Origin: Methylophaga sp.
GTDB taxonomy: Bacteria; Pseudomonadota; Gammaproteobacteria; Nitrosococcales; Methylophagaceae
NCBI RefSeq assembly: GCF_030651745.1
Contig: NZ_JAUSCC010000052.1
Location: 52,214-116,213 of the forward strand
Direction of reading: 5' to 3'
DNA: 64,000 nt
In this document: in pieces, positions 45,506-52,947 of the stretch
Layout of the letters: each line of letters begins with the position of its first letter
Position numbering within the stretch: position 1 is the first letter of the stretch
Translations under genes and position numbers: made by a program
Notes under the pieces: generated by a model
Databases searched by the model: none
The model's input: only the letters and a program-made list of their open reading frames with translations
Told to the model about the DNA's origin: nothing

Positions 45506-45577
45506 ATCTAACGCCCGCATTTGCGGCTGGTTTGGAGCGTAGCGGAAAACAAGTCCGGCAACATGCGTTTGTTATGC
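45506..45577 (-). other. attC recombination site 2 (best match)
   Basis: 72 bp on the minus strand: GCATAAC (R'') at the left, GTTAGAT (R') at the right. The arms pair well: TAACAAACGCATGTTGCCGG with the complement of CGGCTGGTTTGG..., and CGCAT with ATGCG. It begins three bases after the stop of the gene at 45581. This is the clearest attC in the window. Confidence 0.8.
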
Positions 45578-45580
45578 GAT

Positions 45581-46204
45581 TTACGCAACACTTTCTCTCT
45601 CCTTTGAAGTGACCAGCCCGCCAGTATTGCTAACTAATTTTTGTTTGATTTCTTCCGATGACGTTTGCTTTGCTGCTTCTAACTCCGAGGGAGTGATGCC
45701 CACTACCTGCAACAAATCAACGCGACCTGAATTAATAGAAAAGTGATCGGGGTAATCAACTGGCTGGGTAAACATCATCGTTTTTATTGATTCAGACAAG
45801 GCCAAGGGCACTCGATGACCATAGTCTAGCGGAAGGAAATCGCCCATTTGTCCCGCTGCCAACAATAAGTTATAGGCCATTAGTGTTTGAAGAACCTCAA
45901 TGGCCCAAGTCTCTTCATTTTCAGTTTCCATTAGAAACTCCACACCCAGACCCGAGTATTCTTCAGGTTCTTCTGCTTCCCAAGGATTTGACATACCCGA
46001 GGTTACATAAGCCCAAGTATTTCTATTGCCGGCTGGTGGACATTTGAAAACACCATGGGTAAGCCAGCGAGGATCAATGCTCTTTGCATTCATTCGATCG
46101 AAGATTTCATTTGATAGTGGGAATATACCTGGTCCTGTATCACCAAATATTTCCTTATACGATTTCTCTTCTCTTTCTTCCCAAGATTCTTCAAGGAAGC
46201 TCAT
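45581..46204 (-). CDS. Suppressor-of-fused (SUFU) domain protein
   Basis: 208 residues from the ATG at 46204 (the longer frame to 46288 crosses the junction repeat). NRNTWAYVTSGMSNPWEAEE, SGLGVEFLMETENEETWAIE and DYGHRVPLALSESIKTMMFT match the SUFU domain as found in bacteria, where many members are thought to be immunity proteins of polymorphic toxins. No toxin is adjacent, as expected for a solitary cassette gene. Flanked by attC site 2 and the junction repeat. Confidence 0.8.
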   Translation of the reverse strand: MSFLEESWEEREEKSYKEIFGDTGPGIFPLSNEIFDRMNAKSIDPRWLTHGVFKCPPAGNRNTWAYVTSGMSNPWEAEEPEEYSGLGVEFLMETENEETWAIEVLQTLMAYNLLLAAGQMGDFLPLDYGHRVPLALSESIKTMMFTQPVDYPDHFSINSGRVDLLQVVGITPSELEAAKQTSSEEIKQKLVSNTGGLVTSKERESVA

Positions 46205-46216
46205 GCTCTCTCCTTC

Positions 46217-46262
46217 GCATAACAGCATGTTAATGAGGCCGTTGTCCTCGTAATAATAGTTT
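46217..46262 (-). repeat. Short attC-like junction repeat, copy 2 of 3
   Basis: Plus strand GCATAACAGCATGTTAATGA then GGCCGTTGTCCTCGTAATAA and TAG. The minus-strand core GTTATGC lies 13 bases before the start at 46204. GAGG/CCTC and TTA/TAA can pair as a hairpin, with pairing kept in the other copies. Confidence 0.55.
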
Positions 46263-46270
46263 AGGGTCAG

Positions 46271-46301
46271 TGTAAAACCTCCATTCACGTTAGTTTTTAC
46301 A
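46271..46301. repeat. Repeated hairpin, copy 2
   Basis: TGTAAAACCT-CCATTCACGT-TAGTTTTTACA; matches 44357-44387 except in the left arm. Here the inverted repeat extends further, TTAGGGTCAGTGTAAAA against TTTTACAATGATCCTA. Confidence 0.7.
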
Positions 46302-46363
46302 ATGATCCTAGATATCGTTGATCTTTTTTGAGAAACAACTATAAGTAATAAATCTCATTCTAA

Positions 46364-46774
46364 TTAGCCTCCAGCAACAACTAAAATGCCAAGAATGATT
46401 ATGCATGCAATCAAGGTTTTCTGTCCGGCACTGTCCAGCTTACGGTGCTGAGCGTATTTCTCTGGCAATACTAGGCATGGCAGAATCACAAAAATATTGA
46501 TCATTGGTATGATTACCAAGATTGCGTACCACTGCTTATATCCAATATTTCGAAGTCTAAATGAAGTGAAGTATGTCAAAAGCCCCCAATATACCAAAGG
46601 GATAATTACAAATAACTCTGTAAGGTGTGGGGCTACAAATCCAGCAAGTAAACCAGCAATAATTCCTGTCACAAACAAACGTAAGAAATAAGGTAATCGC
46701 TTTAAACCTAGGTTGGAGACAATCGGTCTTTTTTCTGGTCTTATATCACCGTACATTCTGTAATCATCAGTCAT
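46364..46774 (-). CDS. DUF805-like membrane protein
   Basis: 137 residues from the ATG at 46774; the ORF could extend to 46846, but the upstream part is junction DNA. Four transmembrane helices. TSFRLRNIGYKQWYAILVII followed by PMINIFVILPCLVLPEKYA is the DUF805 pattern (R-L-x-x-x-G... then P-x-x-N). Function unknown. Between the repeated hairpin and the 46863 gene. Confidence 0.68.
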   Translation of the reverse strand: MTDDYRMYGDIRPEKRPIVSNLGLKRLPYFLRLFVTGIIAGLLAGFVAPHLTELFVIIPLVYWGLLTYFTSFRLRNIGYKQWYAILVIIPMINIFVILPCLVLPEKYAQHRKLDSAGQKTLIACIIILGILVVAGG

Positions 46775-46862
46775 TGATATATTTCCATATTCTCCCAATA
46801 TATAAAAGGTGCTTGCCAGTAGCTCAAGTACAAGTTGAGCGAGCAAAAACTTAACGTGTTAG

Positions 46863-47420
46863 TTAGACACCAACATTGGTTTCAATTCCGTTACTTTTTA
46901 GGAACACCAAGAAGTCATAAAGTGACTCACCGTCAAATGCTTTTGTAGCAAAATCTAATTTAATCGGCTTTTGATTAATAGGGAAAAAAGTAAGCCTTGA
47001 TGCTACTTGGTCTTTTACTTGGCGGCTACCAGCACCAAATGCAAGCCTTTCAAAGTTATGAGAACTTTTCCCAAGATATATCTTTTCGATATTGCTCAAT
47101 GAAACTTTTGTACTAATAGATTTCCATCCACTTCTACCTTCAATAATCAAATTGTCATTTTCAATGGAAAGATTGTAAGAAGATAATGAATTGGTGAGGC
47201 TATTAAGATAAAAATATCCACCTATTAAAATTAATAATCCGCTGGTTAAATAACTAAGTTGAGTAGCCAACTCATTTTCAAGTCCAATAATTTGTTCAAG
47301 AAATAAAACTATTGGGATAAAAATAACTACTCCATAGAAGAATACTGAAAATAGTATTAGAGGAAGCCAGCCAGAAAAAGCTTTTAAGATTGCTTTTTTA
47401 GAATTAACTTTTACTTTCAT
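46863..47420 (-). CDS. Two-helix membrane protein, PH-like C-terminus
   Basis: 185 residues: two transmembrane helices (about 16-40 and 54-72), then a cytoplasmic beta-rich region (IENDNLIIEGRSGWKSISTK, KVSLSNIEKIYLGKS) of the bacterial PH or PH-like type. No family is certain. Its stop overlaps TCTAACTAAC, which resembles an attC R'' box, but I see no convincing partner. Confidence 0.62.
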   Translation of the reverse strand: MKVKVNSKKAILKAFSGWLPLILFSVFFYGVVIFIPIVLFLEQIIGLENELATQLSYLTSGLLILIGGYFYLNSLTNSLSSYNLSIENDNLIIEGRSGWKSISTKVSLSNIEKIYLGKSSHNFERLAFGAGSRQVKDQVASRLTFFPINQKPIKLDFATKAFDGESLYDFLVFLKSNGIETNVGV

Positions 47421-47474
47421 AACAGTCCTTTATGGATCGAAAGATGTAGCTAAATGACTTGTTCTCAATAACTC

Positions 47475-47541
47475 AGCTAACGCCTCACTCCACTTGCAGT
47501 CAAAGTGGAGCGAGGAACGAACAGCACTTTTGCTGTTCGAT
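47475..47541 (-). other. attC-like site 3, two hairpins
   Basis: Minus strand core GTTAGCT at 47475-47481 next to GAGTGAGGC. The segment contains two strong inverted repeats: CCTCGCTCCACTT/AAGTGGAGTGAGG (one mismatch) and CGAACAGCA/TGCTGTTCG. The fold is not the simple attC order, so it may be a different kind of hairpin element. It lies between two cassette-like genes. Confidence 0.4.
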
Positions 47542-47605
47542 TGCTGTGTGATTTTTAGGAAAATTTATTTAATGAATCCGGCTCAACTAACTTTTTATGT
47601 ACATT

Positions 47606-48061
47606 TTAGATAGGTATCCCTCTTAAGTAAAAAAGCACTTTCTTAACAAAAGCAATGCGTTCTTTACAGAAGAGCAGCCAGACAACAAAGGGCGAGGCTA
47701 TTACGAAAATTATTTGGCCTAGCAACGGATTATTTTGTAGTACTTGCCCAGTTATCAAATAAATCCCCAATAACACAAATATGGAGGTAACCCAAATGGT
47801 TACCAAAAATCTCCAGATATATCCCCATACTCCCATTTCTATTTGATACGACGGGAATTTTCGAGATTGAATATACTTACCTCGAATGTAACGTATGCAT
47901 ATGAGTAAAAATAAAAAGAATAATGTCGTAATTAAGTATTGAGTGATGAGGTTGCTTTTAATTTCAAAGTTTGGCTCGCTTAGGCTGAGCAGAACATTAA
48001 TAGCAAACAAAATAACCCATGCCTTTAGTAATGGCATTTCCTTAATAATCCAGTTTTTCAT
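47606..48061 (-). CDS. Four-helix membrane protein, unknown
   Basis: 152 residues from the ATG at 48061 (a longer start at 48085 falls in attC DNA). Four transmembrane helices (about 13-30, 40-60, 75-100 and 105-125). No family is recognised. Upstream attC site at 48093-48158; downstream hairpins at 47475-47541. Confidence 0.6.
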   Translation of the reverse strand: MKNWIIKEMPLLKAWVILFAINVLLSLSEPNFEIKSNLITQYLITTLFFLFLLICIRYIRGKYIQSRKFPSYQIEMGVWGYIWRFLVTIWVTSIFVLLGIYLITGQVLQNNPLLGQIIFVIASPFVVWLLFCKERIAFVKKVLFYLRGIPI

Positions 48062-48092
48062 TGTGATTCCAATTATGTGTGGCACCTACCGA

Positions 48093-48158
48093 CCATAACA
48101 GCGGCGTTGCAAAACAACGTCCGGTTTATCAAGATCTAACTGGTTGCGACAGTTATAT
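48093..48158 (-). other. attC-like site 4
   Basis: Minus strand: ATATAAC (R'') then a 50-bp arm pair and GTTATGG (R'). TAACTGTCGCAAC and the complement TAACAGCGGCGTTGC pair moderately, and CCGGAC resembles an L box. It lies 14 bases after the stop of the gene at 48172. Confidence 0.5.
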
Positions 48159-48171
48159 AACTAATTTCAAT

Positions 48172-48393
48172 TTAAAATCGCCCAAGTAAAAATATGAAAA
48201 CGACTAGGCTGCACAGAGCTGCACCGAAAATTGAAGTAACAATCACCCATTTCCTTTGCTTTTCAATTTCAACCTTTTTCTCCTTTAGATAGCCATTAGT
48301 ACCTAATGCAAGTCCGATAATAGGTACGATTATCGGGCTAGGCACAAGAAATCCAAGCAGTCCAAAAATCACCGAAATTATTGCTGATACCAC
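48172..48393 (-). CDS. Small two-helix membrane protein
   Basis: 73 residues with two transmembrane helices (about 3-28 and 48-70) and a short charged loop (KEKKVEIEKQRK). Unknown family. The start follows the short junction repeat copy 3 by 22 bases; an attC-like site follows the stop. Confidence 0.6.
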   Translation of the reverse strand: MVSAIISVIFGLLGFLVPSPIIVPIIGLALGTNGYLKEKKVEIEKQRKWVIVTSIFGAALCSLVVFIFLLGRF

Positions 48394-48414
48394 CCGCTAC
48401 TCCTCATTTCAGTT

Positions 48415-48461
48415 ACATAACAGCATGTTAATAAGACCTTCGGCCTCATAATGATTATTAG
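48415..48461 (-). repeat. Short attC-like junction repeat, copy 3 of 3
   Basis: Plus strand ACATAACAGCATGTTAATAA then GACCTTCGGCCTCATAATGA and TTATTAG. It begins directly after the stop of the gene at 48462. GAGGCC/GGTCTT pairing (with a G-U wobble) matches the GAGG/CCTC of copy 2. Confidence 0.55.
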
Positions 48462-48695
48462 CTATCGGCCTTTTAAATTCTGGCCATTAGCAAGCATATT
48501 CCCTAATAAATTGACTTTATCTGATTTTTTATATTCTGCTTTTGACCTGCTAGCAAAAAAAGCGCATTTAACCTGATACAAGTTGTTAATCAGGTGGAAA
48601 TTACTTCCAGAAAAATGAATTGCAGAATTAGTTTTGTGATCTAGGGCAGTTTCAGAAAGAAACTGTGTTTTGAGAAAGAGAATAATTTGCTCCAT
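48462..48695 (-). CDS. Small hypothetical protein
   Basis: 77 residues, no transmembrane segment or known motif; moderately basic C-terminus. Kept because it lies, like its neighbours, on the minus strand and ends directly at a junction repeat. It could still be a chance frame. Confidence 0.4.
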   Translation of the reverse strand: MEQIILFLKTQFLSETALDHKTNSAIHFSGSNFHLINNLYQVKCAFFASRSKAEYKKSDKVNLLGNMLANGQNLKGR

Positions 48696-48743
48696 GGCTG
48701 AACGTCCGTGTGGCCTATTTGCGGAATCTACTACAGCTTATAC

Positions 48744-48840
48744 TGCTAAGGCAAGCGCTTGGTTTTTTGCTTAGCAAACGACATCAACATCCAGTATCGT
48801 TTTGTATTTAGTCCTCTTGTTCTATCCCAATCGTAAGGGA
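48744..48840 (-). pseudogene. Remnant of an AstE-like gene 3' tail (copy C)
   Basis: Minus strand ACGATTGGGATAGAACAAGAGGACTAA reads TIGIEQED-stop, against TIGIKQEG-stop at the end of the intact gene 51269-52324. Similarity continues beyond the stop (GATGTTGATGTCGT against GAAGTTGATGTCGT). A related remnant is at 50020-50148. Copy B and copy C share more with each other (GGCAAGC, TTGCTT, CGACAT) than either does with the intact 3' end. Confidence 0.6.
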
Positions 48841-48851
48841 TGTGGGTTCAA

Positions 48852-49316
48852 TTATTTGGCTACTTCATTAACTGACTTAATCATGTCGATATGGGATATG
48901 CCATCCTCATCATATGGCTCCCCGGAAGTATGAAAACCCAGTGACTCATAGAACTTTTGCAAATAAACCTGTGCTGAAATTTTGATGTCCTTGCCTGGAA
49001 ATTTTAGCTCGGTGAATTTGATGGCTTCTTCCATTAATGCTCGGCCAATTCCTTGTGTCCTGAATTTTTTAACGGTCATCACACGACCAATCGAAGGCCG
49101 GCTGTTTTTACTTCCCGGCTCAACGACTCTGGCGTAAGCAGCCAGTTCTCCATTTACCAAGACAGATAGATGCCAAGAATAAAGATCTAAATCATCTGTT
49201 TCTTGATAGGGGCAGTCTTGCTCGACCACAAAAACGGATTCACGAGCTTTGATGATTTCGTGTAGCTCAAGTGCTGTTAAAGTCTCCAAACGAGACCATT
49301 TAAACTCAAGCTTCAT
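48852..49316 (-). CDS. elaA: GNAT acetyltransferase, ElaA-like
   Basis: 154 residues. IKARESVFVVEQDCPYQETD, DLDLYSWHL and SIGRVMTVKKFRTQGIGRAL are ElaA features; the last holds the R/Q-x-x-G-x-G/A acetyl-CoA site. Acceptor unknown. It ends 12 bases before an AstE-like 3' remnant. Confidence 0.9.
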   Translation of the reverse strand: MKLEFKWSRLETLTALELHEIIKARESVFVVEQDCPYQETDDLDLYSWHLSVLVNGELAAYARVVEPGSKNSRPSIGRVMTVKKFRTQGIGRALMEEAIKFTELKFPGKDIKISAQVYLQKFYESLGFHTSGEPYDEDGISHIDMIKSVNEVAK

Positions 49317-49435
49317 GTTATTTCTGCCCCTAATTGTGGGCCACTACTGCTTGGCGTGCAGCCATAAACTTGTGGTAAGGAGAGGTAACGAAGTGTGGCA
49401 TAGTTGGTGTGCCGTTGATCACATTGTCCTGCCAT

Positions 49436-49867
49436 CTAAGCAGTATAGGTATCTAATATCAAACTCAGTGCAGTCTGCATTGGAACACCTGAAGCTGAAA
49501 ATATTGAACATGCCTGCTCGGGTGTTAGAGGGCTAAACTTGATACTTACATAAGTCGTTTCACCCGTATGCAGGTTGCTACTCTCATGCAGCACAGTTTG
49601 TGCACGAGATAAAATGTTCAAATCGTTTCCAAGGATTAGGAAATGAATTTTTAATTTGAGTCTTGGCTGTTGAACTTCCACTTCCCGACCGGGAAACATT
49701 CGATTACGGTCCTCTAGAGAAACGGAACTATCGATAAGCCATGGCCAAATCACTAAGGATTGTTCCTCAACGAGGTTTGGTTGCAGACGGACGACTAACG
49801 AGGTTTCAATTTCCAGCTTCTCGCTTAAATGATTTTGTAAAACCTGCAGATCGGAATCAATACTCAT
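49436..49867 (-). CDS. Hypothetical protein (Pvc16-N-like?)
   Basis: 143 residues, soluble. QPNLVEEQSLVIWPWLIDSS, then PRLKLKIHFLILGND suggests a beta-rich domain; VSIKFSPLTPEQACSIFSAS resembles DUF4255/Pvc16 N-terminal domains, but the match is weak. No catalytic motif is recognised. It follows the GNAT gene with a 120-base gap, the two on the same strand. Confidence 0.5.
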   Translation of the reverse strand: MSIDSDLQVLQNHLSEKLEIETSLVVRLQPNLVEEQSLVIWPWLIDSSVSLEDRNRMFPGREVEVQQPRLKLKIHFLILGNDLNILSRAQTVLHESSNLHTGETTYVSIKFSPLTPEQACSIFSASGVPMQTALSLILDTYTA

Positions 49868-49978
49868 AATGTTTTCAGCCTGTTAGTAAGAAAGACCATA
49901 TGAAATGAGTTCTGTTTAGCAATATGCCAGTGCTTCAAAAAATATGTGAATTAAGAGTGAATTGTTTTGAGGCGTGGC

Positions 49979-50011
49979 GTAAAGTCCGTGATGACTCATC
50001 ACGGACTTTAC
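49979..50011. repeat. Perfect 16-bp palindrome with one-base centre
   Basis: GTAAAGTCCGTGATGA-C-TCATCACGGACTTTAC. No T-run follows on either strand, so a plain terminator is not obvious. Confidence 0.85.
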
Positions 50012-50019
50012 TCTTGCTA

Positions 50020-50148
50020 ATATCGCTAGGGCAAGCATTTAGGAAATTTGCTTGCCGTGCGACATTAAAAGCCAGTCAGATTTTGTTGCTTAGCCTTGCT
50101 GTTCCATTCCAAACGTAACGGGGTAACCATCAGCACGGTTCCAATCAC
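50020..50148 (-). pseudogene. Remnant of an AstE-like gene 3' tail (copy B)
   Basis: Minus strand reads IGTVLMV in one frame, then after a deletion and frame change YPVTFGMEQQG-stop (TAA at 50090-50092). The intact gene 51269-52324 ends TGTVLMINYTPP ... TPVTIGIKQEG. The similarity continues into the region after the stop. It is a decayed relic of a related gene's end, not expressed. Confidence 0.6.
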
Positions 50149-50172
50149 AGTTAGGCTAATTCGACATTATGT

Positions 50173-51072
50173 TTACTGTTTTTTAGATGTCATTTCTGGG
50201 TGGATAACCTGACCATCTATTGAGCGAGGCTTGTCACCAATTGCTGCAATATCCGTCAATGAGTCCAGAAAAATATCTAACGAAACCGGGTTTATTTGTG
50301 GATACAGCTCTTTCATCAATCCAAAGTCCCATGGAGCGATGCCTTCAGCTGGATTTGAAATAACAATCAGACAGGCGTAGTTGATTCCCAATAGACGTGC
50401 ATAAATAATTTCTGTCGCCACACTCATGGTGACCAGATCACCGCCCATTATCTCGATCATTTTTACTTCTGCTGCGGTTTCAAAACGACCGCCTTTTGTT
50501 TGCACTATTACGCCATTATCATGAACATCCCATGATTTATCTTTTAGTGCTTTTTGAGTATTCGTGAGTAATATTTGCCGTAAATCGTCATCCATTGGAG
50601 GCATAAAACGAGGAATGACGATGCTGTCAGGGTCGTGGTATACCTCATTGGGAATGCGTAGTGCCCTGTCTACGTTCAGGTCAATAAAGTCATCTGCAAC
50701 CACATAATCATAGACTTTCATTTCTCGATTAATCGCACCAGCCGTTGCCCCACCAATGACTTCTTTCACACCGAGATCATAGAGTGCAGCCCATGTCGGT
50801 AACCAGTCATGACCATGACTATGCACATAATAAAAAGGGGTATTCTTATACTCTGCATAGTAGATGGTGGGCGAGGTGCCAACATCTGTCGGTATGGTGA
50901 ATTTTGATTTAATCAGATCACGATTGAAAATCTCATCGTTTACAAAGGTACCTCCCACTAAAGCGATTGTTGCCTTGGGTATAACTTCAGTTACCGGTAT
51001 ATGGTTATCATCTACTGCGAAGACTGTATGGCTTAAAGAAAAAAAACATAGAAAGAATAGATAGTGTTTCAT
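50173..51072 (-). CDS. Secreted nucleoside phosphorylase-like protein (MTAP type)
   Basis: 300 residues from the ATG at 51072. A signal peptide ends about residue 20 (HTVFA). The mature part has the purine nucleoside/MTA phosphorylase fold: ALVGGTFVN, YYVHSHGHDWLPTWAALYDL (in the cytoplasmic enzymes usually HGRHHT), GATAGAINREMKVYDYVVAD and FETAAEVKMIEIMGGDLVTM then SVATEIIYARLLGINYACL. A periplasmic location is unusual for this family. It may cleave nucleosides outside the cytoplasm; specificity is unknown. Confidence 0.78.
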   Translation of the reverse strand: MKHYLFFLCFFSLSHTVFAVDDNHIPVTEVIPKATIALVGGTFVNDEIFNRDLIKSKFTIPTDVGTSPTIYYAEYKNTPFYYVHSHGHDWLPTWAALYDLGVKEVIGGATAGAINREMKVYDYVVADDFIDLNVDRALRIPNEVYHDPDSIVIPRFMPPMDDDLRQILLTNTQKALKDKSWDVHDNGVIVQTKGGRFETAAEVKMIEIMGGDLVTMSVATEIIYARLLGINYACLIVISNPAEGIAPWDFGLMKELYPQINPVSLDIFLDSLTDIAAIGDKPRSIDGQVIHPEMTSKKQ

Positions 51073-51268
51073 TATCGCCCCGAAATTGTCCAATTGGTCA
51101 GAAATTGCAATTTAGTCAAAACTGTCCGATTAGTCAAATTTACTGGGCACGTAAAAGTCAAAGCGTTATTTTGAACTCTATTGAGTAGATAAAAGCTTCA
51201 TTTCTTTATGTTTTCTCTTAGTTTTATTCGATGCTGCATGACGAACGACATCAACTTCCAGTTTGTTT

Positions 51269-52324
51269 TTAGCCTTCCTGCTTAATCCCAATCGTCACCG
51301 GTGTTTCGCCTGCTTTTACCGGTGGGGTGTAGTTAATCATTAATACAGTGCCCGTCGCTGGTGAGGTTAATTCGGCAACGATATTGCCAAAATAGTCTCT
51401 GACATCACCGACGATGGTGCCCTCTTCTACGGCACTGCCGATTTCAACACGTGGCGTGAACAAGCCATCGACTGGGCTGGCAACTGATTTAAGTTTGTCG
51501 TAGATAACCAGATCTGGATGCGTTGTCGGTTCGCCCGGCAGCATCTCCAGAAAATACAAAGCATTACGCGAAAGCTCTAGAGTTTCTTCAATGTAGTCTT
51601 CATCACGTTGACCCAGATGACCGATTTCTGTGGTCAGGCCGGGTTTGCCACGAGTCATGGCGGTATTCGGATAAGAAATTGAATTGGCTGGATCGCGTGG
51701 CCGTTCGCCATACAAAACAATATTCTGCATGCCGGTGGCTTTGGCGAATTCAAAGGTCAGATCATCCAGTTCTTTATTGCCGACAAACGGTGAATAGACG
51801 TGTGGCCATAATTCCTGATGCCAGCTGCCAGAGTGCATATCAATCAGAAAATCCATACGGCTGATAAATTCACGGGTAAAAAAATCGGCCAGTTGTTCCG
51901 TTGCTGTGCCGTTTTTATCGCCCGGAAACACGCGATTTAGGTTTTTGTTATCCAATGGATGCAATGCAACCCGGCGTGCATGAAAACCTGGCAGATTGGC
52001 CAGGTGTACCAAAATCAAGGTGCCTTTTAACTGTTTGGCATCTATTTCTTCACGCAAACGTTGCAAGGCCAGGATGGCTGGAAACTCATCACCATGCACA
52101 CCGGCAGTGAGTAACAATACTGGGCCGGGTTCTGTGCCGTGAATCACTGTGACAGGTACTTTCAGATCATCTTCCTTGGCGATATAGGAATGTGACTGCC
52201 CTGCTTCGGTCAGCACATTGGCCAGTTCGAAAGGGGCTTGAGCAAATGCAGCACTGCTTCCTAACAGCCATAGCACCAGCATCAACTGTTTTGCAAAGTA
52301 ATGAGTTTTCTTGTTGTTATTCAT
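51269..52324 (-). CDS. Secreted AstE/aspartoacylase-like M14 deacylase
   Basis: 351 residues with a signal peptide (about 1-29, SSAAFA). AGVHGDEFPA holds the first zinc His and Glu, IDMHSGSWH the second His; the C-terminal half (TTEIGHLGQRDEDYIEETLE) carries the catalytic Glu region. This is the succinylglutamate desuccinylase/aspartoacylase subfamily, which removes acyl groups from amino acids or related compounds. Export signals an extracellular or periplasmic substrate. Decayed copies of its 3' end lie downstream at 48744-48840 and 50020-50148. Confidence 0.85.
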   Translation of the reverse strand: MNNNKKTHYFAKQLMLVLWLLGSSAAFAQAPFELANVLTEAGQSHSYIAKEDDLKVPVTVIHGTEPGPVLLLTAGVHGDEFPAILALQRLREEIDAKQLKGTLILVHLANLPGFHARRVALHPLDNKNLNRVFPGDKNGTATEQLADFFTREFISRMDFLIDMHSGSWHQELWPHVYSPFVGNKELDDLTFEFAKATGMQNIVLYGERPRDPANSISYPNTAMTRGKPGLTTEIGHLGQRDEDYIEETLELSRNALYFLEMLPGEPTTHPDLVIYDKLKSVASPVDGLFTPRVEIGSAVEEGTIVGDVRDYFGNIVAELTSPATGTVLMINYTPPVKAGETPVTIGIKQEG

Positions 52325-52638
52325 GTTTCAAAGGGCTTCTGAAGTTTGGAAATCGTAAAGGTATTAAGTCACTCGTAAATTTATAGCATGGTTGTCAATA
52401 GGCTAATTTGTCCAACACTGCACTCTGCTTGAACAATAACCTTGTGGGCAGTACTTCAAAGCCGACGACTCATTTTGTAAGCAGAGCCATTCTCATGATG
52501 CATTTTCCCACTTTAATTAAACCGCCAAGCGCTATACAATGTGAATGTTAATTATTATCATTCAGTATTAGGTTTTAGCAATTCGCAGAGTTTTGATTTT
52601 ACTGTGGTGCATTCCGTTTTTCAGACAGGTCCGTTTTC
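52325..52638. other. Intergenic region before the iron-uptake operon
   Basis: 314 bases, divergent promoters region. It contains the Fur-box-like site at 52543-52563; nothing else specific is seen. Confidence 0.4.
52543..52563. promoter_or_regulatory. Fur-box-like site
   Basis: GAATGTTAATTATTATCATTC resembles GATAATGATAATCATTATC; it lies 76 bases before the DUF3649 gene. Confidence 0.6.
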
Positions 52639-52944
52639 ATGCCGAATTTTTCCTCTCCAGCCTGGCCATTTGCCAGCCGAATTTTTGCCAGTCTAATCGG
52701 TGGGTATTTATTTACCTGGGGTCTGATTGCCATCACGATTGCGGCATTAATGCCGCTGGGCGTGGAATTTCATGATGTTGAAATGGGCATGCTGATGTTG
52801 GGTTTGCTGGTCTATCTCAGTTTGTTTTTGTGGGGTATGGCGACCGATAAATTAAGGCAGTTGTGGCTGATTCTATTTGGTGGTGGTGTGGTGATGACCG
52901 TGCTGGCCAGTGTCATTCAACATTATTTTTTACAAGGAATTTAA
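52639..52944 (+). CDS. DUF3649 membrane protein (iron uptake operon)
   Basis: 101 residues with three transmembrane helices. The first gene of a three-gene set (DUF3649, PepSY-TM, DUF3325) found next to TonB receptors for iron chelates. LASVIQHYF near the end is typical. Function unknown; probably assists the next protein. The start codon of the next gene follows at 52948, four bases away. Confidence 0.75.
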   Translation: MPNFSSPAWPFASRIFASLIGGYLFTWGLIAITIAALMPLGVEFHDVEMGMLMLGLLVYLSLFLWGMATDKLRQLWLILFGGGVVMTVLASVIQHYFLQGI

Positions 52945-52947
52945 TCC

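Larger units (their letters stand above)
49868..50172. other. Intergenic region with palindrome and AstE-like 3' remnant
   Basis: 305 bases without an intact gene. It holds a 33-base palindrome (49979-50011), a GGCAAGCATTT/AAATTTGCTTGCC inverted repeat at 50030-50056 and the decayed AstE-like tail described separately. Confidence 0.5.

Noticed and set aside
44250..49870. A prophage or transposon remnant
   Set aside because: No phage structural gene, integrase, transposase or terminal target duplication was found; attC-like sites explain the block better.
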